Shown one piece after another: positions 40,301 through 52,300 of a stretch of DNA of 64,000 nucleotides. The notes below the pieces were generated by a model. It made no database searches. It was not told the origin of the DNA and saw nothing but the letters and a program-made list of their open reading frames with translations. This DNA is from Sabellastarte sp. h YS-2021 (Eukaryota > Annelida > Polychaeta > Sabellida > Sabellidae), in NCBI GenBank assembly GCA_964017235.1, contig OZ024928.1:154156881-154220880 (forward strand), given 5' to 3'. A program made the translations under genes and the position numbers. How positions within the stretch are numbered: the first letter of the stretch is position 1; every line of letters starts with the position of its first letter.

Positions 40301-43300
40301 AAAGTAGCTGAATAACATATTTATACGAAATTCTGTAAATGCAATAGTTTTCCAATTACAACTGATTTACTCAATAGTGAGAACTTCAAAGTAGCTATTA
40401 CTCAGCTATGCCATGACCTACAGATCTGAAATTTCACTATGTTATAGCTGGCCCAAAAGTAGCCGAATAACATATTTATACGAAATTCTCTAAATGCAAT
40501 AGTTTTGCAATTACAACTGATTTACTCAATAGTGAGAACCTCAAAGTAGTTATTACTCAGCTATGCAATGAGCTACAGGTCTCAAATTTTACTATGTTAT
40601 AGCTGACCCAAAAGTAGGTGAACAACATATTTAAGCAAAATACTGTAAATGCAATAGTTTTCAAGTTACAACTGATTTACTCAATAGTGATGACCTAAAA
40701 GTAGCTATTACTCAGCTATGCCATGAGCTACAGGTCTGAAATTTTACTATGTTATAGCTGACCCAAAAGTAGCTGAATAACATATTTATACGAAATTCTC
40801 TAAATGCAACAGTTTTCCAATTACAACTGATTTACTCAATAGTGAGAACTTTAAAATAGCTATTACTCAGCTATGCCATGACCTACAGATCTGAAATTTC
40901 ACTATGTTATAGCTGGCCCAAAAGTAGCTGAATAACATATTTATACGAAATTCTCTAAATGCAATAGGTTTTAAGTTACAAGTGATTTACTCAATAGTGA
41001 GAACTTCAAAGTAGCTATTACTCAGCTATGAATGAGCCACAGATCTGAAACTTCACTATGTTATAGCTGATCCCAAAATAGGTGAATAACATATTGAAAC
41101 AAAATACTGTAAATGCAATAGTTTCCAAGTTATAAGCGATTTACTCAACAGTGATAACCTAAAAGTAGCTATTACTCAGCTATGCCATGAGCTACAGGTC
41201 TGAAATTTTACTATGTTATAGCTGACCCAAAAGTAGCTGAATAACATATTTATACGAAATTCTCTAAATGCAATAGTTTTCAAATTATAAGTGATTTACT
41301 CAACATTGAGAACTCAAAGTAGCTATTATTCAGCTATGCAATGAGTCACAGGTCTGGAACTTCACTATGTTATAGCTGACCCCAAAATAGGTGAACAACA
41401 TATTGAAACAAAATACTCTAAATGCAATAATTTCCAAGTTATAAGCGATTTACTCAACAGTGATAACCTAAAAGTAGCTATTACTCAGCTATGCCATGAG
41501 CTACAGGTCTCAAATTTTACTATGTTATAGCTGACCCAAAAGTAGGTGAACAACATATTTAAGCAAAATACTGTACATGCAATAGTTTTCAAGTTACAAC
41601 TGATTTACTCAAAAGTGATGACCTAAAAGTAGCTATTACTCAGCTATGCCATGAGCTACAGGTCTGAAATTTTACTATGTTATAGCTGACCCAAAAGTAG
41701 CTGAATAACATATTTATATTAAATTCTCTAAATGCAATAGTTTTGCAATTACAACTGATTTACTCAATAGTGAGAACCTCAAAGTAGTTATTACTCAGCT
41801 ATGCAATGAGCTACAGGTCTCAAATTTTACTATGTTATAGCTGACCCAAAAGTAGGTGAAAACATATTTAAGCAAAATACTGTAAATGCAATAGTTTTGA
41901 AGTTACAACTGATTTACTCAATAGTGATGACCTAAAAGTAGCTATTACTCAGCTATGCCATGAGCTACAGGTCTGAAATTTTACTATGTTATAGCTGACC
42001 CAAAAGTAGCTGAATAACATATTTATACGAAATTCTGTAAATGCAATAGTTTTACAATTACAACTGATTTACTCAATAGTGAGAACTTCAAAGTAGCTAT
42101 TACTCAGCTATGCCATGACCTACAGATCTGAAATTTCACTATGTTATAGCTGGCCCAAAAGTAGCCGAATAACATATTTATACGAAATTCTCTAAATGCA
42201 ATAGTTTTGCAATTACAACTGATTTACTCAATAGTGAGAACCTCAAAGTAGTTATTACTCAGCTATGCAATGAGCTACAGGTCTCAAATTTTACTATGTT
42301 ATAGCTGACCCAAAAGTAGGTGAACAACATATTTAAGCAAAATACTGTAAATGCAATAGTTTTGAAGTTACAACTGATTTACTCAATAGTGATGACCTAA
42401 AAGTAGCTATTATTCAGCTATGCCATGAGCTACAGGTCTGAAATTTTACTATGTTATAGCTGACCCAAAAGTAGCTGAATAACATATTTATACGAAATTC
42501 TGTAAATGCAATAGTTTTCCAATTACAACTGATTTACTCAATAGTGAGAACTTCAAAGTAGCTATTACTCAGCTATGCCATGACCTACAGATCTGAAATT
42601 TCACCATGTTATAGCTGGCCCAAAAGTAGCTGAATAACATATTTATACGAAATTCTCTAAATGCAATAGTTTTGCAATTACAACTGATTTACTCAATAGT
42701 GAGAACCTCAAAGTAGTTATTACTCAGCTATGCCATCAGCTACAGGTCTCAAATTTTACTATGTTATAGCTGACCCAAAAGTAGGTGAACAACATATTTA
42801 AGCAAAATACTGTAAATGCAATAGTTTTCAAGTTACAACTGATTTACTCAATAGTGATGACCTAAAAGTAGCTATTACTCAGCTATGCCATGAGCTACAG
42901 GTCTGAAATTTTACTATGTTATAGCTGACCCAAAAGTAGCTGAATAACATATTTATACGAAATTCTCTAAATGCAACAGTTTTCCAATTACAACTGATTT
43001 ACTCAATAGTGAGAACTTTAAAATAGCTATTACTCAGCTATGCCATGACCTACAGATCTGAAATTTCACTATGTTATAGCTGGCCCAAAAGTAGCTGAAT
43101 AACATATTTATACGAAATTCTCTAAATGCAATAGGTTTTAAGTTACAAGTGATTTACTCAATAGTGAGAACTTCAAAGTAGCTATTACTCAGCTATGAAT
43201 GAGCCACAGATCTGAAACTTCACTATGTTATAGCTGATCCCAAAATAGGTGAATAACATATTGAAACAAAATACTGTAAATGCAATAGTTTCCAAGTTAT

Positions 43301-46300
43301 AAGCGATTTACTCAACAGTGATAACCTAAAAGTAGCTATTACTCAGCTATGCCATGAGCTACAGGTCTGAAATTTTACTATGTTATAGCTGACCCAAAAG
43401 TAGCTGAATAACATATTTATACGAAATTCTCTAAATGCAATAGTTTTGAAGTTATAAGCGATTTACTCAACAGTGGTAACCTAAAAGTAGCTATTACTCA
43501 GCTATGCCATGAGCTACAGGTCTAAAATTTTACTATGTTATAGCTGACCCAAAAGTAGCTGAATAACATATTTATACGAAATTCTCTAAATGCAATAGTT
43601 TTTAAGTTACAAGTGATTTTACTCATGATGGAAGTTACTGAAAAGCCCAAAAGTAGCCATTACTCACTTAGCTATTGAGACAGGCACCCAACTTACTCAC
43701 CATATTGTAGCTATGAAAAAAGTAGCTGAATAACATATTTTAACAAAATGCTCTAAATGCAACACTTTTCAAGTTATAAATGATTTTGTGCATGATTTCA
43801 TGAATTTTAATGCATTAAAAATTATTAAAAAAATTTATTAAAAAAAAAGTAAGACAGATCCAGGTCTCATACTCACACAAGAGAATCTACCTCTGGCCTA
43901 GTACATATATGCAAGATATGAGAGAAAATAGTCACTGAGAAAATTGTGATTAAGTGTTGAAATTTTCACACTTTTGGTGGGGGTACCCCCCTTGTAATGT
44001 CTCTAGCAAACAGACGAACAGACAGATTTGCATGCCTTGAACAATTTTTCATCCTCGATAGATAAGGTATCTTTTAAAAAAAACAGCACGTCTCTAGGCC
44101 TTGTAGTTTTTGAGAAGAAGTTGTTCACGCGGACGCGTACGCGGACGCGTACGCCCACGCCGCAGAGTGACGACATAATGTCAGCTGACTGACAAGTCAG
44201 CTGACATAAAAAGTGACAAGAGTATAAAGATACGGTGTCTTTCAGAAACAAACACCTACATGCCCTAACCAATGTCCCTACCAAGTATCGACTTCCTACA
44301 TCTTACGGTTTCTGAGATATAGCCCAGATAAGATTTAACAGTCAAGGTCACTACAGCAAGGTCAAGGCCAAATCAAAGCCATATCATGATGTTGCACATA
44401 TACAACCCCTAAGTAATGTCCCTGCCAAGTATCAACTTCCTACACCTAATGGTTTCCGAGATATTGCCCGGACAAGATTTTAAAGGTCAAGGTCACTGCT
44501 GCAAGGTCAAAGGTCAAATCAAGGTCACACCATGACTTTGCACACCTACAACCCCTAACCAATGTCCTACCAAATATCTACTTCCTACACCTTATGGGTC
44601 CGAGATATAGCCCGGACAAGATTTTATAGGTCAAGGTCACTACGGCAACAACAAAGGTCAAATCAAGGTCACACCATGACGTTGCACAGCTACACTCCCT
44701 GACCAATGTCCCTCCAAGTATCAACTTCCTACACCTTACAGTTTCTGAGATATAGCCTGGACAAGATTTTATAGGTCAAGGTCACTACGGCAAGGTCAAA
44801 GATCAAATCAAGGTCACACCATAACGTTGCACAGCTACACTCCCCAGTGTTCATTCTAGAGTTGGAGCTACTTGAGTCAAATGACTCCTTTACTAAATTT
44901 TGGTGAGACATTTACTAAATGCGATGAGTCAAATGACCAAAATTAACCTTACAGTTGAGCAAATTGACTTAAATAGGAGAAAAAAACTACTATTAGTCTA
45001 TCTTCAAAGTGAATTTGCAATACTAAATCAAATTCAACTCTACTCACTGTGTAAAAAACTTTATTTCAATTCAAAACATATTTTAAGTCAGCATGATGTA
45101 CAAGATTTCCTATGATGTACATTATTTGCAATAATTAAAGTATTTTTTACTGATTTTTTTTTTTCATTTTTTTTTTTGTTTCAATAAATATGGTCCAACC
45201 CTGCACTATCTAAAACTAGAAAAAAAAATTAACTCACCTTGACATAGGTTCACTCAGGGAGTTGTTTTTATTATCATACAAAAAAACTCCAGACATTTAT
45301 TTATGTAAATGGATATAAATTTGCCACTTTTTGAAAAAACAAACAAACTGGTTTTAAAGCAATAACATAGCATATAAAGTTTAAGTTAAATTATTATTTA
45401 ACTTTTTTCCAGTCAAAAATTTCTTATTAACATAGATGCAATTTTTTAAAAGTTTGTCCCACAGTAGTTTAAAATGTTTGTTGCTACTTGTTAACAATTG
45501 TCTTTGAAGTCACTTGTAAGAGTGCATTATGCAAAAATATACTTTAAAAAGTGAAAATATTAAAAACTGGATAATAAAATCTTGTTGTGCAATAGACATT
45601 TATTTCTATACATATTTAACAAAACTATGAAAAAAGTTGAAATTTACAGCCACTGGTGAGTTTACATCACTTACTATAAACGTGTTTTCTATTGATAAAT
45701 ACTGAATTTTTATTAAACGAAGTATGATTGGACAATGCCGTTTCCGCTCGACCAATCAAATTAAGGCATTTAGAAGCAAGGAAACATGGAGGAATTGGGT
45801 GAAAAAGACAATATATGTGTCCTTTTCTTTGATTTTGAAACAAAATTCGTCTAACTTTCCCAATATTTACAGCGAAAACGCGGGCGATAATGCAAGATTT
45901 ATGCGTCACCGCGACTCGGGACCATAACGTGTACGTGTCTTTTCGCCCCAGTATAGCGACAAAAGACGCGGAAACGCTTAGTAAAATGAACACTGACTCC
46001 CTAACCAATGTCCCTCCACGTATCAACTTCCTACACCTTACGGTTTCCGAGATATAGCCCAGACAAGAATTTAAAGGTCAAGGTCACTACAGCAAGGTCA
46101 AATCAAGGTCACACCATGATTTTGCACACCTACAACCCCTAACCAATGTCCCTCCAAGTATCAACTTCCTACACCTTACATTTTCTGAGATACAGGCCGG
46201 ACAAACTTTTCCCGCCGCCCATCCGGACACCATGGGTGATAAAAATACCCTGACAGATCTTAAAGGCTGTGGCGTAAAAATTGGTAAGGAAATATTTCAC

Positions 46301-49300
46301 ATGAAAAAGTTAAATCAGAAAATATTACCAGTATTACTATCACTGCTGACAGTGAATCATGAATGTAGAGTTACTTTTTTTAACTTGTGGTAAACAAGTT
46401 TGGCCTCTAATATTTATCACTGGCTGTTACCTCTGTGCGGGTTCCACACCCACTAGTGGCAATGCTGCAGGCCTGTCTCAATTATATGACCTTGGTTTTT
46501 GAACAGGATGTAAACCATAATCTTGGGGTTTTTTTATTATCGAAGAATTTGATTGGCTACTGATCCAAAAAAGAAGATGTTCTGCAAATGTTGCCATCAA
46601 ATTTATTGGCCACCAGATTTAAATAAAATTAGTATTTAAGTCACTGTCAAGTCTGTCACAGCCTGTGTACGGGGTTCAACTGCAATAATCAAAATAAATC
46701 AGTACAGCTTGCATGCACTTTTTTCAATCTTACAAAATATCTAGTTCTAATAGAACTTGCAACTTTTGCGTAAAGCTTCTAAAATTTCTAACGTTACAAG
46801 CCTGACAGCAATTTACCTTTTTGCAAGAATTTCAAACACTGATCACGTTGTTGCACACCTATACCACCCAATCAATGTCCCTACCAAGTATCAACATCTT
46901 ACACCTCAGTGTTTCTGAGATACAGCCTGGACAAGCTTTCCCCACCCCCCGCCCACCAACCCGTACAGCCCTTAAAGGCTGTAGGTTAAAACTGGAATAA
47001 TAAATTCTTGCTATTATCAGTGATTGTTTTCCTTTCAGATTAATCTAGAATGTAAGGTCAAATCAACATTATCTTCAATATAAATCTAATTTCTAAATTA
47101 GATTCAGTTTCATTTGGTTGTACACAATTAAAATTGTTTCAGGAAAATATAACAGTACATAGGCAATATTCAAAAGGATTCACTACTAAGATTAAACATT
47201 TTAATCTATAATTTAAAGAATTATTTCTAAAGTAAACAATTATTCTTACATTGGAAATGTTTATATCTCTTTAAGCAATTTGGAAAATTTAATAGTAATT
47301 ATAAAGACCAGAAGTGCGCAGTGAACGAAAACCTGTCTGTGCACATAGAATCAGCAGGCGTAAAACATGCAATAACCACCCACTGAAAAACAGAAGTGCT
47401 GTTTCGAATTGCTCGATTGTATGTTGGTAGTAAAATCATCTGCTTTTACGAAAGCAATCATGCATTCAAAACAATATGACGGCGTCCTTGTTGGTGTCAC
47501 CTCATAAAAATAAAGGGATATTTCTTGAAAACAGGTAGGCCGGTCTTTATAATTATAGTAATAAATACCTGACGGGGCTCCGGCAGTATTTGGAATTTTT
47601 GCTGAGTGTATATTCTGTAACAAACGCCCTCACAATCGGTATTTATTCCTACATTAAAATTTTTATTAGGAATACTGCATTTCCAAACAATAGCTACTTG
47701 TTGGAACGATCCAAGTCAATATCCAAAGCAGATACATAAATTTAACATTATATAACAACCTTAACCACCTAAACGAGGTACAGTAATCTGTTCTCCAGTC
47801 AATAAGCAACATAACCACTTTGTTTTCTTCATTATGTTTTCAGGTCATAAATAGTACGGACATATTTTTAAACTTGATTTCAACTCTTTTGCCATAAAAT
47901 TCAATTTTAAAACAAGTATCAAACTTACTAACCATTTAACTATTCAGATTTTTACAGCACTTAATTTCTATACTAGCAGAGTTTGAGACTTTTAGAACAT
48001 ACTTATTGTTTGAAATCACTTATCGAGAAAACAAGCATGCACAATTTACTTACTTCTTTGTCAAAAACAATATTGTTGTGCTGGAGAGAAAGTGTATAAA
48101 ACACGACCCTACGAGCATAATCTGCAGCCTCATTGTCAGCCAAGTCTTCAAATAAGGTCAGAGCTTCTTGTAACTGAAACACACAGAATACAGCAGTGAT
48201 TGAGAGGAAACAACTATTTTGTATAAAAGGTACATTTTTGGGTTAACATCACACTGTTTAAGTCAGACAATGAAGGCAGATTTCTGTGAATGAAATAGTG
48301 GGCAATTAATCAAGATATCTCAACTTTACAACTTAATTGCAGAAGTCAGAAACTGCAGCCTCTTTACTAAAGCTGTAAACAGTTAAATCAATTTTAAAAT
48401 ATTGTACAACCTGAAAGAACTGAATGGGTCAACAAAGTCTGTAGTTAAAGCTTTGTTCAGTAAATTCTAACCTAAGATATTAAAAGACAAAATATCAACC
48501 GGAAGGCCACCATGATATATTTCTTACTATCATTCACCCTTAATAAATTACTCCATATCGTTAATTATTGTCTTTCAATTTAAAACTAAAATCACTTTTC
48601 CATATTCAAATATTACAAGTCTTGAATTAGGTGGTATAATGCAGCAGATAATGGAACAGTGTTACCCTGCAGTGCCTGATGAGGAACTTGATTCTAAACA
48701 CATACACCATGCAGGGACTGAGTTCTCGGAACACTTCCATCACCTGCAGGGCATCTGACATGGCAGATGGCTGGTCCTGTGACAAGATGTAGTACACCAA
48801 CGTCTGCAACAAAAATAGAGTTGTTATGTCACTAAAGAGGTCACATGTTCAATGTCTTTAACAAAACCATGATGTTATGTAACCAGTTAATACAACCACA
48901 CTAACAGCTTTAATGTAAAACCACAATGATGACACAATACCAGACTGAGCCAATATCACTACAGTAATGTTAAACAAAAACAATACTGGGGTTATGTGAA
49001 CAGAGAATTTAAGCAGATGAATTTGTACACATATAATCGACTTACCTCAGCATTTCTGTGATCAACTATGCAGCGTCTGAGATTGTACAGGTTCAGCATC
49101 TGCCGCAGCTCAACCAGTTTTTTCTTCTGCTTCAACTCCTCCACCCTACATGCAAGGCACAGAACACAGCAAAGTGTAAATCCCATGAGCAAGTAATAGA
49201 CAAGGTAAATCTGTAAATTCCAAGCTCCCTACGTAGTTGTCAAACAAAGTTTTTCTAAGCAAGCAACAGACAATATGAAAGGGAGTTAACATCCCAACAA

Positions 49301-52300
49301 TATGGTAGAAACAAATCAAATTTCAGTCATGAATAAGCAGTATGCCACTGTAGCCTAGTGGGTAATACACCTGACTAGGAACACAGCAGATTTGGGTTTT
49401 ATGCCTGATACAGGAAGATCCCTAGTTGCTGGAATGACCACTTAAAATGGCGGGTCCTCTGTCATTTTGTCCTATCCGTTGTGACAGGCTAAAGAACCTC
49501 AGGGATGTTGATAAATGGTTACCTCTGACAGTCTGTCTTATAGTCAGAGGGAAGTCAGTAACTAGAGAGCTTGGGCTATACTAGTGCAGCCTGGGTGAGT
49601 CGTGTCATAAAGGAGATGTTGCAAAGAGCAATTTGAATCCTTACTGGGTCCATAATATTTCAGCTATTGAAATGCCATCTAATTTTTCCATCCTCTAAAT
49701 GGTCCCATTTTACATTTCTTATCTCATAAAACAAATGTCACTTTGATGCCTCACTGATTGAATAATTGACAGAATGCTTCAGCTTCCTATCAGCTGAATT
49801 TAAACCAATAGCAGCAGTGACAAAAGCCAAATATTTCACCAACTTTTACATAAATTTGCAAATTTAATAAGTAAATTAAATTTTTATAATGCCCCTGTTC
49901 CACCAAAAGATTAAGCCCCGATCCTGTCGGCGACCCTTAATCGTGCACAGTCGGTTGAAAAAGACAAAAATGGGCGGGAATACTGGGTCGGTACTGAAGT
50001 CTGGGATTAAGAACAGATCGTCCCCAGGACGCCTCAGGACGCCTCAGGCGGCCGCAGACAGTCCCCGACTGGTCTGGGACTAAGAACCGACTAAGCCAGT
50101 TTTCGGGTCGGTTTCAACCACGATCCTGTCGGACACAAACCGACTGGGTCCCAGGACGCCTCAGGCCTCCTGGGACTAAGAGCCGACTAACACACGATTA
50201 ACTACCGGCGTCCTCAGGCCTCCCCAGACCACGATCCCCGATTATTGTTTTGCAAAGTTGCTGGATTTTCTGGGTATATATATATAAAATTTGCGATCTA
50301 ATCATCATTGCTTTTCTAGGAACACACCAGGATGCCACCTTTTAATGGAAGACAGATTCAACAACAACTTAGGGCTTTTTTGGTTTTTATTCAGTTACAA
50401 ATAATCATGTATTTCCATTTTTTACGTCAAGCACAGCAACCACCACCACCAGCACCACCAGCACCCATACAGAGACCTAGAAGAAGGCACAACATGTGGG
50501 TCAGGCCATGGCTACTGCAGAGAGAGGAGAGGGGGGCCTACCACAACATTATGGCTGATCTGTATGCCACAGACATTCCAGGATTCACCAACTACATGAG
50601 GATGACCCCAGAATTCTTTGAAATGATGAAGACCAGACTGGAACCACGTCTAGCCAGGCAGGCCACCAACTACAGAGCTCCTATCAGTGTTGGGGAGAAG
50701 TTAGCCCTCACCATCAGATATCTGGCCACTGGAGAGTCATACACATCATTATCCTGTCAGTTCAGGGTTGGCAGATCCACCATTTCCAAGTTTCTACCAG
50801 AGGTCTGCAGGGCCATCCAGGATGAGTTCACCAGAGAGTACCTCAAATGTCCTACTACTCCAGATGAGTGGAAAGAACTGGAAAGGGAATTCAGGATCAG
50901 GTGGAATGTTCCACATGCCCTGGGAGCCCTGGATGGAAAGCATGTGGCCTTGGAGAAACCCAAGAACTCTGGAGCCCTCTACCACAACTACAAGGGGTTC
51001 TTTTCCATTGTCATGTTGGCCTTGGTAGATGGGCAGTACAAATTCAGATGGGTGGATGTGGGTACAGAAGGGTCTTGCTCAGATGCCCAGATATTTAATG
51101 CCTCTCAGCTGAAGAGGAGGATTGAAGATGGCAGGATAGGCTTCCCTGACCCAGCTCCTATAACACAGGGTGGTAGAGATGTCCCCTACTTCATTTTGGC
51201 AGATGATGCCTTTGCCCTGAAGACCTGGCTCATGAAACCCTATGGCAGAAGGCTGTTAACAAGGGAGGAAAGGATTGCCAACTACAGAATATCAAGGGGC
51301 AGGAGAGTTGTGGAGAACGCTTTTGGCATCCTTGTGTCAAAATTTAGAGTCATGAGGACCACCATTGAACTACCCCCAGAAACAGTTAGAGAAGTGGTCA
51401 TGACCTGTGTGGTTCTGCACAATATACTCAGAAGCCAGTATCAAGGTCAACCTGCTGGTCAGCAGCCTGGGGGGGATGATGATGATGATGATGTGCCTGG
51501 TGATTGTGGATTGATTGGTGGTGCTGCTGGTGGTGGCCAAGACAGAAACCCTGCTAGAGAGGCCAAAAGACAGAGGGATTACCTGAAGGACTACTTCAAT
51601 AATGAGGGAGCAGTGGCCTGGCAAGATGGCAGAATATAAGTCCTGTTGCAGTAAACAGTCCTTTTCAGGACTAACTATAACAGTCCTTTTCAGGACTACC
51701 AAATATTCCAAAAACAATTAATCAGCTATGTGGACAAACAGACAAATCCCATGCCAAGCATAACTTGTTGAGACGGACAAACAGACAAACCCCATGCCAA
51801 ACATAACCTGTTGAGACGGACAAACAGACAAACCCCATGCCAAGCATAACTTGTTGAGATGGACAAACAGACAAACCCCATGCCAAACATAACTTGTTGA
51901 GACGGACAAACAGACAAACCCCATGCCAAACATAACTTGTTGAGACGGACAAACAGACAAACCCCATGCCAAACATAACTTGTTGAGACGGACAAACAGA
52001 CAAACCCCATGCCAAACATAACTTGTTCAGACAGACAAACAGACAAACACAACTACTCACCCAACAAACAGACAAACCCACTGTTAAACAAAAGCGAAAC
52101 ACAAAGTCACACATAATATCCTAAATTGAATTATTATTTTATATATTTTCAAATCCACATCATAATTTAAACATTTTTCTTTTTTCATGGCTGGGAAACT
52201 TATTTGTAGCAGAAATTTTTTTATGGAAATATTCAATTTTAAATATTCATTTCTAATCACAAAAAATTGGAAAATATAACCATGGAACTAGTTTTGCTTT

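Larger units (their letters stand above)
37798..46278 (+). mobile_element. Giant composite AGGTCA-type element, copy 4 (8.5 kb)
   Basis: The head AAGCATTGGAGATGTCCATA with CCCCCACAGCCCAGGG is that of the 1.1-1.5 kb copies at 4659, 22374 and 32925, and the tail ATGGGTGATAAAAATACCCT with AGATCTTAAAGGCTGTGGCG is their hairpin end. Between them lie a 146-bp array, an array of about 31 units of 154 bp, a CpG-rich patch and AGGTCA units, the last interrupted by a hAT-like insertion (44845-45995). It has no protein-coding capacity. Treating the whole as one element is inference from head and tail; nested insertion of the satellite into a smaller element is the alternative. Confidence 0.65.

Noticed and set aside
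38968-43800. Regular array considered as a CRISPR-like repeat-spacer structure
   Set aside because: The whole 154-bp unit repeats with no unique spacers, in a eukaryotic intron.
44003-44284. ORF with a GVRVRVRVRV stretch
   Set aside because: Caused by the GCGGACGCGTAC duplication within repeat DNA.
51718-52114. Three overlapping minus-strand ORFs with repeated MAWGLSVCPSQQVMFG-type peptides
   Set aside because: They are the three frames of a 43-bp minisatellite that lacks stops on that strand; no start context or family.
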